Positions 8,463 through 16,964 of a stretch of DNA of 51,002 bases are shown piece by piece. The notes under the pieces are model-generated. The model did no database searches. It saw nothing but the letters and a program-made list of their open reading frames with translations, and was not told the origin of the DNA. How positions within the stretch are numbered: position 1 is the stretch's first letter; each line of letters opens with the position of its first letter. This stretch comes from Shinella sp. UYSO24. Lineage in GTDB: Bacteria > Pseudomonadota > Alphaproteobacteria > Rhizobiales > Rhizobiaceae. The translations under genes were made by a program, and so were the position numbers. The stretch lies in NCBI GenBank assembly GCA_902167985.1, contig CABHNZ010000026.1, positions 1-51,002 on the forward strand, given 5' to 3'.

Positions 8463-9245
8463 TCAGGCAGTCGGGACGGTTCCGCCATCAATGATGTATT
8501 CCGCCCCGGAGATCGCTCCGCCCCGCGGTGAGGCGACAAAGGTGATTAGGTCCGCCACTTCCTGTGGCTTTGCTGGTCGCCCAAGCGGAATTCCGCCTAG
8601 CGCATCCATAATTATTTTCTTGCCGCCCTCGTAGTCGGTGCCGGCATCTGCCGCCAGCCGCTCGGCGAGCGCGACCGCAGCATCCGTTTCGACCCAACCG
8701 GGTGAGATGCGCAGCACGCGAACACCCTTGGGCGTCACCTCCTTCGAAAGACTCTTGCTATAGGTCGAAAGCGCCGCTTTGGCAGCAGCATAGGCGGTGG
8801 TGGATTCTGGCAATGGCAAGACATGCTGGATCGAGGTGACATGAATGATGACGCCGGATCCTTGCTCTAACATCGCCGGAAGCAGCGCGCGGTCGAGCCG
8901 CACCGCGGGCATCAGGTTCTGGTCTATTTCCTGTGTCCAAATCGTATCGGTCAGTGCAGCGAAGCCGCCGCCGGGCGCGCTTGATCCGCCGAGGACATTG
9001 ACGATGATGTCGATGCCGCCAAGCCGTTCGATCACGGTTGTGGCGAGTGCGGGACATCCTTCTGCGGTCATCAAATCAGCAGCGACATAGTGCAGGCCGT
9101 CTTCCTGTGTATCAGGCACGCTGCGCGCGGCGGCCACGATGAGCACGCCGGCATCACGCAGGCTACGGACGACCGCAGCGCCAACGCCCTTGGTGCCAAC
9201 GGTGACGACGGCGCGCTTGCCGTTCAGGCCAAGATCGAAGCTCAT
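8463..9245 (-). CDS. SDR-family oxidoreductase with altered cofactor loop
   Basis: An intact 260-residue short-chain dehydrogenase with NVLGG, a catalytic Ser in IIHVTSIQH, the YAAAK box and the C-terminal IIDGGTVPTA. The nucleotide loop reads VVTVGTKGVGAAVV, so the first Gly of the usual TGxxxGxG is Val. This could alter cofactor binding or reflect a base error. The upstream NTF2-like gene overlaps its start by four bases (ATGA), so the two are translationally coupled. Both diverge from the HxlR regulator at 9663. Confidence 0.88.
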   Translation of the reverse strand: MSFDLGLNGKRAVVTVGTKGVGAAVVRSLRDAGVLIVAAARSVPDTQEDGLHYVAADLMTAEGCPALATTVIERLGGIDIIVNVLGGSSAPGGGFAALTDTIWTQEIDQNLMPAVRLDRALLPAMLEQGSGVIIHVTSIQHVLPLPESTTAYAAAKAALSTYSKSLSKEVTPKGVRVLRISPGWVETDAAVALAERLAADAGTDYEGGKKIIMDALGGIPLGRPAKPQEVADLITFVASPRGGAISGAEYIIDGGTVPTA

Positions 9246-9568
9246 GCCGTGATCTCCAACTTTGCGATCTTGCCATCCGCCAGCGTGAAAGCGTAGCGCA
9301 GATCGATCGGGCTTCCTGTGAACTGGCCGGTCAGGTGCGCGGTGACGATCCGTTCGCCGCCCTCCACTGCAATGGCGCGCGGTTCGGCGACGTAGCGATA
9401 GCGTTCAGACGCATCCGTCTTCCAGCGGGCAATGGCCTCGCGCCCCTGATGCTCTCGCTTCTCATCGATAACGATGCCATCGGATGTGAAGCACTGCGCG
9501 ACGAGATCGCCACCGAGGGCGTCGGCCGAGAAGTAGGCCGCTATGGGTTCTGGTAGGGAAAGTGTCAT
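9242..9568 (-). CDS. NTF2/SnoaL-like small protein
   Basis: A 108-residue protein with the cone-shaped NTF2-like pattern: an N-terminal helix pair, FTSDGIVIDEKREHQGREAI, then strands ending HLTGQFTGSPIDLRYAFTLA and DGKIAKLEI. Members bind or isomerise small hydrophobic compounds, or do nothing catalytic. It is coupled to the SDR that follows, suggesting the two act on one small molecule. The substrate is unknown. Confidence 0.75.
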   Translation of the reverse strand: MTLSLPEPIAAYFSADALGGDLVAQCFTSDGIVIDEKREHQGREAIARWKTDASERYRYVAEPRAIAVEGGERIVTAHLTGQFTGSPIDLRYAFTLADGKIAKLEITA

Positions 9569-9662
9569 GCTTGTCTCCGGTCATGTTTGCCTGGCCGGAA
9601 GATCGTGTTAAACTTTCAAAAGCACAAGAACGCACGAAAATGTAAGGTACCCACCAAAAAGT

Positions 9663-10010
9663 ATGTCCAGGGAATACACGCGGGACACCGCGGCCGAAGG
9701 CGTTCAGAATGCGTTGAGGTTTCTCGAAGGACGGTGGAAGCTCACCATCCTGTTCCACCTGTTCGGCGGGAAAGTCCTGCGGTTTTCTGAACTCGAGCGG
9801 GCTATCCCCGGCGTATCGCAGAAGATGCTGATCCAGCAATTACGCCAGATGGAGACCGACGGTATCGTGCGCCGCGTCGTTCACCATCAGGTGCCGCCGA
9901 AGGTCGAGTACGGCCTGACGGATTGGGGACAGGCTCTATGCCCGGCGCTCGACGCGCTTTTGAAGTGGGCTGAGTTACGCGAAGAGGCACCCGCTCCAGC
10001 CGAAGCCTAA
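9663..10010 (+). CDS. HxlR-family transcriptional regulator
   Basis: A 115-residue winged-helix protein with the HxlR signature: ALRFLEGRWKLTILFHLF, then RFSELERAIPGVSQKMLIQQ, LRQMETDGIVRRVVH, PPKVEYGLTDWGQAL. HxlR proteins often sense electrophiles or quinones and regulate a divergent oxidoreductase, matching the NTF2-SDR pair on the other strand. No Cys is present in its sequence, so thiol sensing is unlikely. The ATG has no obvious Shine-Dalgarno. GGTACC in the intergenic region is a possible half of an operator. Confidence 0.88.
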   Translation: MSREYTRDTAAEGVQNALRFLEGRWKLTILFHLFGGKVLRFSELERAIPGVSQKMLIQQLRQMETDGIVRRVVHHQVPPKVEYGLTDWGQALCPALDALLKWAELREEAPAPAEA

Positions 10011-10018
10011 TCGGGCCA

Positions 10019-10205
10019 TCAGGGTACGATCTCGACGGATGGGCTGGCCAAGAGCTTCGATGTGGGGAGTTCCGAGGCAGGCGATGGCGCATTCGGCGAT
10101 TGGCCGGTGACGCGTCTGAACGCGTTGCTGAATGCACTTTCGGACACGTAGCCGAGAACCCCGATCAATACCCCTTCGTCACGCAGCGCGCGCTCGGCGA
10201 GATGC
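10019..10205 (-). pseudogene. AraC-family regulator, C-terminal fragment
   Basis: Reading leftward, this stretch encodes ERALRDEGVLIGVLGYVSES, AFSNAFRRVTGQSP and a short tail to a TGA at 10021-10019. This is the second helix-turn-helix of an AraC regulator. No N-terminal part is found upstream; 10206-10416 shows no recognised coding. It is a remnant lying between the HxlR gene and the next repeat, perhaps left from an earlier module. Confidence 0.65.
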
Positions 10206-10416
10206 CATCGTTGCCGCGGCTGAGAGCCTGGTTCGACTTGGTCTTGTAGGCCGCTGGCTGGCTGTTTTCCAGAACGCGAGCATTTTCACAACGCTGGGGC
10301 AGAGCAAACGGTGGCATCTGACCAATATCGTTGAAAAACTCGCTGGGCTTAATGCAGGCCACTCCAATCTGGTCTCCGAAAAAAGGCATATGCATAGGGC
10401 CGCCGCCAGAACTTCT

Positions 10417-10490
10417 GTCGCGAAACTCCTAATTTTGCAGCGCTGCAAAGTCGGGATAACATATCGAGCAAAATCCGGGATTTTAGCGAC
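10417..10490 (+). repeat. Array repeat, full copy 3
   Basis: Begins GTCGCGAAACTCCTAATTTT and shows the same TTTTGCAGCGCTGCAAA palindrome, GTCGGGATAACATATCGAGC and ATTTTAGCGAC end. It is in the same orientation as the others and separates the HxlR module from the DMT-transporter module. The following GAGGTCGGCCCAAAACGGCC resembles the 3' flank of copy 2. Confidence 0.85.
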
Positions 10491-10628
10491 GTGGATGCCC
10501 GAGGTCGGCCCAAAACGGCCATCACACATTGCGCGTCACCGCAAGCCGAACATCACCCAAAAGTTTGTTCAACGAACTTTTTTGCGCAAGCGACTAGCGC
10601 CACTCAGCAACAACTCCGAACGCGGGCA

Positions 10629-11501
10629 TCAAGCCACAGCAGCAGATATCCTGCGCGAACCAGCCAGATACCAGACGACGGAGATCAGCACGATGCCGCC
10701 GCCGACGAGCACCGGAAGGCTGACATACTCACTGTAAAACAGCCATACCCAGACGGGGCCGAGGACCACATCAAGCATCGACAGCAGACCTGCCTCCCCG
10801 GAACCGATGCGGCGGGAGCCGAGCAGCAATAGAACATAGGCGACACCCGTGGTGAGGATGCCATAGAGCGCGCAGGCAAGCAGTTGCATCGGAGCGGGAA
10901 AAGCAAGTTGCGCGAAGGGTATAGCGATGATCCAGCATGCAACTCCCGACCAGACCGTCATCTGCGTAGTGTCGAGTGTCGCATATCGCCGTGCGATGGC
11001 GAGTTGGATGGCGCATCCGACCGTCATGACTGACGCCGCGACGATACCAGCAATATCGCCGGGCGAGACGGCGGCATTCACGGAGACGAACACACCCGCA
11101 AAGGCGAAAAGACCAGCGACGATGAAGCGCGACGTGATCCGCTCGCCGAACCACAGGAAGGCTATGCCGGTCGCCGCGAAGGGCAGCATGGCATAGACCG
11201 TCATCACATTGGCGACGGACGTCCACTTCAAGGACGCGATATAGGTGATCGACGCGACGACTGAGACAGCCGCTCCCGCAATGCCGGGTAAGCCAAAGGA
11301 CCTGTTACCCGGCAGGTGCTCCACCCGGTTTCGAATGAGGATGAACAGGCCAAGCGTGGCAAACGAGAACCCGGAGCGCCAGAACACGATCGACCATGTG
11401 TCGAGGTCCGCCATGCGAACGAACAGACCGGCAGTGCTCCAGAGGATCGCGGAGGCGATCACCATAATTACACCAGCTAGACGTCCGCTTGAATTCGGCA
11501 T
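10629..11501 (-). CDS. EamA/DMT-family transporter
   Basis: A 290-residue membrane protein with about ten hydrophobic segments in two EamA repeats. The first repeat has ILWSTAGLFVRM and NVMTVYAMLPFAATGIAFLW; the second has GVAYVLLLLGSRRIGSGEAG and LVGGGIVLISVVWYLAG. I chose ATG 11501 (MPNSSGRLAG) because AAGGA precedes it; the frame is open to 11621. It is probably an inner-membrane exporter of metabolites or toxic compounds. It diverges from a TetR gene, the usual layout for a repressor-controlled efflux gene. Confidence 0.88.
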   Translation of the reverse strand: MPNSSGRLAGVIMVIASAILWSTAGLFVRMADLDTWSIVFWRSGFSFATLGLFILIRNRVEHLPGNRSFGLPGIAGAAVSVVASITYIASLKWTSVANVMTVYAMLPFAATGIAFLWFGERITSRFIVAGLFAFAGVFVSVNAAVSPGDIAGIVAASVMTVGCAIQLAIARRYATLDTTQMTVWSGVACWIIAIPFAQLAFPAPMQLLACALYGILTTGVAYVLLLLGSRRIGSGEAGLLSMLDVVLGPVWVWLFYSEYVSLPVLVGGGIVLISVVWYLAGSRRISAAVA

Positions 11502-11674
11502 GATCGATCCTTTTCCGCCATCAGTGTCGAACAACGAAACGGCGATTTGTCCCTCACCGCCACAAGCAACTTCCAATTCGCCTTTCAAGGCTTTCCGGGT
11601 GGCATGCGAAACCATGTCCACACCTCTGCCGTCGCAGTGGACCTCAGCTGATTTCGCCTGTATCTTAACCCGGG

Positions 11675-11711
11675 AGACGAATGGTCTAGTGATTGGTAGA
11701 CGAGTGGTCTA
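11675..11711. promoter_or_regulatory. Tandem TetR operators
   Basis: Two matching dyads: AGAC-N5-GTCT at 11675-11687 and TAGAC-N5-GTCTA at 11697-11711, centres 23 bases apart. The second touches the TetR start codon. The similarity of the two sites and their place between divergent genes make them strong candidates for the operators of the adjacent TetR protein. Confidence 0.65.
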
Positions 11712-12308
11712 ATGAATGCAATGCCTTCTACGACGCGTGAGAGATTAATTTCCGAAGGTGTGAGACAATTGCTCGCCAAGGGTTACGAGGGCGTGGGGAT
11801 CGGCCCGATCCTGGCTGCGGTGAAAGTACCGAAAGGCTCGTTCTACCATTTCTTCGAAAGCAAGGACGATTTCGTCGTCGCCGTTATCGAGACCTACGCC
11901 AAGAGCTATCGCGAACTTCGGGAAGCGACTTTCGCAGACGTTTCGCTCAGTCCCATGAGCCGCCTCGATCGCCATTTCGAGGATCTGGAACAGGAACTAA
12001 TGGAATGTCACCCGTCCGGAGGATGCCTCTACGGTGTGATTGCGCAAACCGTAAGTGAGCGCGTCCCGGCTGTGCGCAAGGCGATGACCGCCTCATATCT
12101 GGCGTGGGAGCAGGGTTTGGGCGACCTGCTGACGCTTGCCCAGAGCGAGGGCGAGATAAGCGCCGACACTGACCCCAGGGATTTGGCGGCGCGCATTATC
12201 GACGCGTACGAAGGCACGCTTATCAGAATGAAGGTGACAGACGATCTGACGGCCTTCGGGCGCTTCCGTCGCGAATTCGTCACGTCCCTGATCATAACCC
12301 GGATTTGA
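11712..12308 (+). CDS. TetR/AcrR-family repressor
   Basis: A 198-residue regulator. The N-terminal helix-turn-helix reads GVRQLLAKGYEGVGIGPILA then VPKGSFYHFFESKDDFVVAV, characteristic of TetR. The rest is a helical ligand-binding domain with CHPSGGCLYGVIAQTVSER, seen in several TetR_C groups. Because a putative operator abuts ATG 11712, the in-frame ATG at 11721 may be the real start. It probably represses both itself and the divergent exporter until a substrate binds. Confidence 0.9.
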   Translation: MNAMPSTTRERLISEGVRQLLAKGYEGVGIGPILAAVKVPKGSFYHFFESKDDFVVAVIETYAKSYRELREATFADVSLSPMSRLDRHFEDLEQELMECHPSGGCLYGVIAQTVSERVPAVRKAMTASYLAWEQGLGDLLTLAQSEGEISADTDPRDLAARIIDAYEGTLIRMKVTDDLTAFGRFRREFVTSLIITRI

Positions 12309-12490
12309 ACAAAGACGAGATCGATCTCTTTGCATCCTCGGTGGCTGCCTTTTGCACGAAGCCGAAGCTGTCCGACCCAATCCTGCTATCGGTCTTACAG
12401 TGATGGGATCGTTGACGAATGGTTACAATGTTCTCGCTGGCGGACGGGCAATTCTGCGCGTTCACAGAACTCGCGCACACGATGACTGCA

Positions 12491-12603
12491 GTTGGCGCTT
12501 CAGCGACACGGCAGACAGCGATGTCCGTGTCGCGGAAATCCTAATTTTGCAGCGCTGTAAAAGTCGGGATAACATATCGAGCAAAATCCGGGAATTTTGC
12601 GAC
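12491..12603 (+). repeat. Array repeat, full copy 4
   Basis: Includes the conserved 5' flank (GTTGGCGCTTCAGCGACACG) and the core from 12529: AATTTTGCAGCGCTGTAAAA, GTCGGGATAACATATCGAGC, ending ATTTTGCGAC. The palindrome has one change relative to copy 2. It lies between the TetR gene (+, ending 12308) and the SDR gene (-, ending 12685); 12309-12490 shows no recognised coding. Confidence 0.88.
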
Positions 12604-12684
12604 TAGCCAAAATGCAGCTAGGCTTTACACGGACAAATGCTGCCCGTGTAAGCTAGAGTTAGTGGAAGGAAATTTTTCCGGCTA

Positions 12685-13360
12685 TTACCAGGGCAACGAC
12701 TTGCCCTGCCAATCAAGATAGAGGCTCTTACCGTCCCGGCATGCGTGGCCAAAACGCTCGCCATCCCCGTCACACTTTCCTCGACGGATATCTCCGCCTC
12801 TACCGTGCCGTCGAGCGTGCCCATGGCGGTCGCCGCCCAGCCAGGATGAATAGACAGGACAGTTAACTCTGGGTGATCCGCATGGATCGTGCGGGCGAGC
12901 ATATTCAGAGCCACCTTGCTGGCACGATAGAGGTCCAGCTTCAGGCCAGGGTCAGTGTTGAGTGTAATGCTGCCACGATGTGACGACATCACCGCCAACG
13001 TCCCTTTGGCTGTCAAGCGATCCAGCAGCCGGTGCGCCAAGCGGATCGGACCGAAGCAATTGGTCAGCATGATCTGCGAAAACTCTTCATCGGTAGCTTC
13101 GATCACCGAATTGTGCAGCGGCCCGTAAATGCCGGCGACGAGGAAGATGACGTCGAAAGCAGAGCCGATCTCCTTGCGCAGTGCCTCGATTTGATCGGCC
13201 TGCGTAACATCGACATGGGCGACGTGCGCCACTTTTGCGAGCGCCGTCGTGTCGGCGCCCACGCGACCCGTGCCGGTAACGGACCACCCCTGAGAATGAA
13301 GTATCTGGCCAGGCCGAGGCCAAGGCCGCGTTCTGCACCAATGATGAGAACAGATGGCAT
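12685..13360 (-). pseudogene. SDR-family oxidoreductase, two frameshifts
   Basis: A short-chain dehydrogenase of about 225 residues starting MPSVLIIGAERGLGLGLARY, with ATG 13360 preceded by AAAGGACA. A missing G near 13290 shifts the frame before WSVTGTGRVGADT. A second missing base near 12740 separates SVLATHA from the family-typical end YLDWQGKSLPW, whose stop is at 12685. The body has VAGIYG, a Ser in AVMSSHRGS and the YRASK box. This resembles the small CsgA-type SDR group. It is the second gene of a leftward pair divergent from a LysR gene. Confidence 0.8.
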
Positions 13361-13371
13361 GATATGTCCTT

Positions 13372-14108
13372 TCAAATTGCGGTAAAGCCGCCGTCCGCCG
13401 TGACCAGTGTGCCGGTCATGAAGGCAGATGCAGGCGAAGCGAGGAAGGCGACGATTTCAGCAATTTCATGCGGCTGCCCAACGCGGCCAAGGGGATGCGC
13501 GGGACCATAGCTCGCCAGTGTGGCACGGCTGTCCGGCACCATGCCTTCTAGGATGTCTGTCTCGATGACGCCTGGCGCAACGGCATTGGCGCGAATGCCC
13601 CGATCGCCGTATTCGACGGCAATCACTTTTGTCAGCTGCGCGATCGCCCCTTGCTGGCAGCATAGACAGCAGTGTCCTTCATCGCCACCTGGGCGACTAT
13701 CGAGGCGATATTGACGATGACGCCACCATCGCCTTCGATCATGGCGCGCACAGCCTCCCGCGCGTGTAAGAAGGTGCCACGGGCATTGACGGCCATGATG
13801 CCGTCCCAGTCCTCTACCGTCATGTCGATCAGCGCGCGGTTCATCGTGCGCCCGGCATTGTTGACGAGGATATCGAGACGGCCAAATTTTTCACACGCCA
13901 GCGCTACGCTGCGCCGTGCGGTCTCTTCCTCGGCGATGCTGCCTGTCAGCGTGACAATACCATCGCCGACAAGCTCGTGAACGGTCTCACTGATGTCGGT
14001 CGCCACCACTCGGGCACCTCGATCACGCAGCATCAGTGCCGTCACGCGCCCGATTCCTCGCGCCGCCCCCGTTACAAGGGCGCTTTTGTTCTCAAAAGTT
14101 TGGGTCAT
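13372..14108 (-). pseudogene. SDR-family oxidoreductase, frameshifted
   Basis: A classical SDR of about 245 residues beginning MTQTFENKSALVTGAARGIG with an AGGAG site before ATG 14108. The NNAG motif, the catalytic Ser in VNIASI and YAASK are all visible. The frame is lost just after AASKG, where one G is missing, and continues as AIAQLTKVIAVEYGDRGIRA through to LVTADGGFTAI. Upstream gene of the leftward pair; the next start lies 11 bases past its stop. Confidence 0.85.
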
Positions 14109-14154
14109 GATGATCTCCTTCACCCTGACCCTATTCGGCAGACAGTTCGTTGAT

Positions 14155-14169
14155 AATCCTACGATGATT
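14155..14169. promoter_or_regulatory. Possible LysR site in divergent promoter
   Basis: AATC and GATT flank seven bases in the 95-base gap between the SDR pair and the LysR gene. The arms are short, so this is only a candidate. Confidence 0.25.
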
Positions 14170-14203
14170 TACAAGATTACGTAGTTGTGCTTAATAATCG
14201 GGG

Positions 14204-15091
14204 ATGAAGCCGACAGAGTTTACCCGCATTCGCACCTTTCTCGCGGTGGCTGATCATCTCAGTTTTTCGCGTGCGGCTGATGCGCTCGGGATCACCTCTT
14301 CCGCGGTCAGTCAGATCATTCGAGAGCTTGAGGCGCATGTTGATCAGCAACTCTTTCAGCGGACGACCCGCACCGTTAGTCTGACAGAACAGGGTGCTTT
14401 ATTGCAGGGACGTATGGCTCCGCTCGTGAGAGAAATGGACCATGCACTGCTGCAAACTCGCGACGCGGCGGGCCGTCCGGCCGGGACGGTCCGGATTCTC
14501 GCGTTCAGGTCTGCTGGCGAAAAGTTCATATTGCCAGCTCTCTCAAATTTGCGGCGAGAGTTTCCAGAGATCAAACTGGACATTACCCTCGATGACAACT
14601 TGCAAGACCCTGTTGCCGCAGGCTTCGATCTGGCCATAACGATCGGTGAGGTGATAGCTCAAGACATGATCGCGGTTCCTTTGGGAGGCGAGTTGAGGCA
14701 GATCGTCGTGGCCTCACCAAATTATGTTGCGTATCACGGCGCCCCTACTCATCCCCGCTCGCTTATCGCACACGAGTGCATATGCTGGCGTTGGCCTGGA
14801 TTACAAAACCCATTTCCATGGGAGTTTTTCGAGGATGACCGATGGTTTTCGGTGACCCCGACTGGCAGTTTTGTCGTAAATGACAAGCCGCTGGCTCTCC
14901 AGATGGCGTTGGACGGTCACGGGCTCGCGTTCGCCATTGAGGATACGGTTCGCGATCACATCAACGCCGGCCGGCTGGTTCCGTTGCTGGAATCGTGGAG
15001 CGCTCCGTTCCCCGGCTTCTACCTGTGCTATCCGCGCCAACGCCATATGTCAGCCGCCACCCGGGCAGTCATCAATCATATCCGCAGCTAA
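14204..15091 (+). CDS. LysR-family regulator
   Basis: An intact 295-residue regulator. The N-terminal winged helix is FLAVADHLSFSRAADALGIT with SSAVSQIIRELE. The effector domain has GTVRILAFRSAGEKFILPAL, AAGFDLAITIGE and the GHGLAFAIEDTV region before the C-terminal helix. This is the common GcvA/DsdC-like layout. It lies divergent from two SDR genes and probably activates them in response to their substrate. Start ATG is preceded by GGGG only. An array repeat begins 40 bases after the stop. Confidence 0.9.
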   Translation: MKPTEFTRIRTFLAVADHLSFSRAADALGITSSAVSQIIRELEAHVDQQLFQRTTRTVSLTEQGALLQGRMAPLVREMDHALLQTRDAAGRPAGTVRILAFRSAGEKFILPALSNLRREFPEIKLDITLDDNLQDPVAAGFDLAITIGEVIAQDMIAVPLGGELRQIVVASPNYVAYHGAPTHPRSLIAHECICWRWPGLQNPFPWEFFEDDRWFSVTPTGSFVVNDKPLALQMALDGHGLAFAIEDTVRDHINAGRLVPLLESWSAPFPGFYLCYPRQRHMSAATRAVINHIRS

Positions 15092-15130
15092 ATTAATCGG
15101 GTGACCGCAATTAAAGTCCAGAGACAAGCC

Positions 15131-15205
15131 GTCGCGAAAATCCTAATTTTGCAGCGCTGTAAAAGTCGGGATAACATATCGAGCAAAATCCGGGAGTTTC
15201 GCAAT
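15131..15205 (+). repeat. Array repeat, full copy 5
   Basis: GTCGCGAAAATCCTAATTTT, GCAGCGCTGTAAAAGTCGGG, ATAACATATCGAGCAAAATC and CGGGAGTTTCGCAAT. It is nearly identical in its core to the copy at 12529 and in the same orientation. The 5' flank seen with copies 2 and 4 is absent here. It sits between the LysR stop (15091) and the end of the leftward gene (15238). Confidence 0.88.
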
Positions 15206-15237
15206 CGGAGGCTCCGGAACGCGTCGAATTGTAGACT

Positions 15238-16298
15238 TCATGGAATGAGCCGGTCAGAACGCAGGCGCTCAAACAGCGCGTAAAAGGCATCGTCGGTTGG
15301 CTGGTATTCAAGGAAGCCAAGGCGGCGGCTCTTCGACATATCGGTGACGACCTCGATTGGACGGCCGAGATCGGCGTCGGTATGCCAAGGCGAGACGAGC
15401 CGATTTATATCGGGCTCGGCTAGATCATGCGTCTTGGCAATCTCTTGCCAGATCGCCGCGTCGCCAGCCATTTGCTGTTCCAGCGGGATGACGGTGCCAT
15501 CGAACGGTGCGGGTTCGAGGCCGAACCATTCGGCGATGCGGCCCCACATCCATTTCCAGCGGAAGACATCGCCATTGGTGACGTTGAAGCCCTGATTGGC
15601 TGCAGCGGGCGTTGTGGAGGCCCAGAGAAGATGGCGACCAAGCAAGTTGGCGTCGGTCATGTCGGTCAACCCGTTCCACTGCATCTCGACGCCCGGGAAG
15701 CGAAACGACCGTCTGGTGTGCTTGCAAATTGAGGCATAGACGGCGAGTGTCGTTCCCATGTTCATGGCATTGCCGACCGCCTTGCCGACGATCGTGTGGG
15801 GGCGGTGAACGCTCCAGGTGAAGCCGACGCGAGCGGCGGCTGCAAATACCTCGTCTTCCTGCGCATAATAGAAATTGTCGACATCGAGCCGGCCCTGTTC
15901 CTCGCGGAAGGGCGTCTGTGGCAACGCGCCCTTTCCATAGGCTTCGAACGGGCGAGATAATGTTTCAGACCGGTCACGAGAGCGACATGCTCGACCGAGC
16001 CCGCCGGCGACAGGGCGTCGAGCAGGTTCCGCACCATGGCTGAATTGACACGGATATTTTCCGCCTCCGTCGCCTGTCTGAGCCAGGTCGATATGATGAC
16101 ATGTGAGGGTGCTATGCCGGAGAGCGCTGCCTTCAGCGATGCCGGGTCGAGAAGATCGGCCGCGACCGGCGTGACATTCGTCTGCGGCTGCGGCCTGCGG
16201 GCGAGACCCCAGACCTGCCAGCTGTCATTATTCAGAACCTCTGCCGTTGCGCTGCCGACGATACCGCTTGCGCCGACGATCAATGCTTTCTTCGTCAT
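15238..16298 (-). pseudogene. PRISE-like NAD(P)-dependent reductase/epimerase, frameshifted
   Basis: About 353 residues when repaired. It starts MTKKALIVGASGIVGSATAE with the Rossmann loop and GLARRPQPQ. Then VALVTGLKHYL, LDVDNFYYAQEDEVF, SVHRPHTIVG and NVTNGDVFRWKWMW match the progesterone-5-beta-reductase/iridoid-synthase (PRISE) branch of extended SDRs, with Tyr in the NFYY motif. The frame breaks near 15958 within KHYLGPFEAYGKGALP, one base missing. Such enzymes reduce activated C=C bonds of enones. It is divergent from an HxlR gene. Confidence 0.78.
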
Positions 16299-16318
16299 GT
16301 ATGCTCCTGTCTTGGTGT

Positions 16319-16331
16319 GACTGATCTAGTC
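16319..16331. promoter_or_regulatory. Possible operator in PRISE/HxlR divergent promoter
   Basis: GACTGATCTAGTC is a near-perfect dyad (GACT...AGTC) 20 bases before the leftward start codon. A second dyad, CACCC-TG-GGGTG at 16376-16387, lies nearer the HxlR gene. Either could be the HxlR binding site. Confidence 0.35.
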
Positions 16332-16417
16332 TTTCTGCGACAAGCGTGCCAGAAGGCACCCAGACGGGACATAGACACCCTGGGGTGCCCACCCGAACCG
16401 AACTGAGGACAGAGACG

Positions 16418-16789
16418 ATGCAAGCTGGTTCGCCTGATCACGAATGGCGCGAGGATTGTGCGCCGCGCCGTGTGCTTGAAATCTTCTCCAGCAAATGGAC
16501 GAGCATGATCCTGCATGTGCTCGAGACGCGGCTCGATGGTTGCGCACGCACGGGCGTGCTGCTGCGTAGCTTGCCGGGGATTTCGAAAAAGATGCTTACC
16601 CAGACCCTCAGGGACATGGAAATGGCCGGGTTGGTGACGCGCCGCGTGTACGGCACGGTGCCACCGGCGGTCGATTACACGCTGACGCCGCTCGGCCGGC
16701 GTTTCGTCGAGCCGATTGATCTGCTGTATGGCTGGGCGCGCGGCAATGCCGATGCGCTGGATACGTTGGTGGCAAAAAGCTGCGGCTAG
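16418..16789 (+). CDS. HxlR-family transcriptional regulator
   Basis: A 123-residue HxlR protein beginning MQAGSPDHEWREDCAPRRVL, with RVLEIFSSKWTSMILHVLE, LLRSLPGISKKMLTQTLRDM, LVTRRVYGTVPPAVDYTLTP. A Cys near residue 14 just before the DNA-binding domain is a possible redox or electrophile sensor as in other HxlR members. The frame is open upstream to 16346, but ATG 16418 follows a purine-rich GAGGACAGAGAC. It likely controls the divergent reductase gene. Confidence 0.88.
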   Translation: MQAGSPDHEWREDCAPRRVLEIFSSKWTSMILHVLETRLDGCARTGVLLRSLPGISKKMLTQTLRDMEMAGLVTRRVYGTVPPAVDYTLTPLGRRFVEPIDLLYGWARGNADALDTLVAKSCG

Positions 16790-16822
16790 GCAGCGATTAG
16801 GGGATTTCAGAGAATACGGAGA

Positions 16823-16900
16823 CGTTTTCGCAAGAATCTGATTTGCAGCGTTGCAGAATTCACCCTATAAAATCGAACAGAACTCGGGAGATTTGGGACA
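16823..16900 (+). repeat. Array repeat, divergent copy 6
   Basis: Reads CTGATTTGCAGCGTTGCAGA, then CACCCTATAAAATCGAACAG and AACTCGGGAGATTTGGGACA. It aligns with copy 2 over its whole length with scattered changes and is closest to copy 1. It lies between the HxlR stop and the SDR stop at 16965. Confidence 0.65.
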
Positions 16901-16964
16901 GCTGGTCCGCAGGCGACCCTCGCGGACATGTGAGGCAATCGAAGCGACGCCTCACATTACAGCT

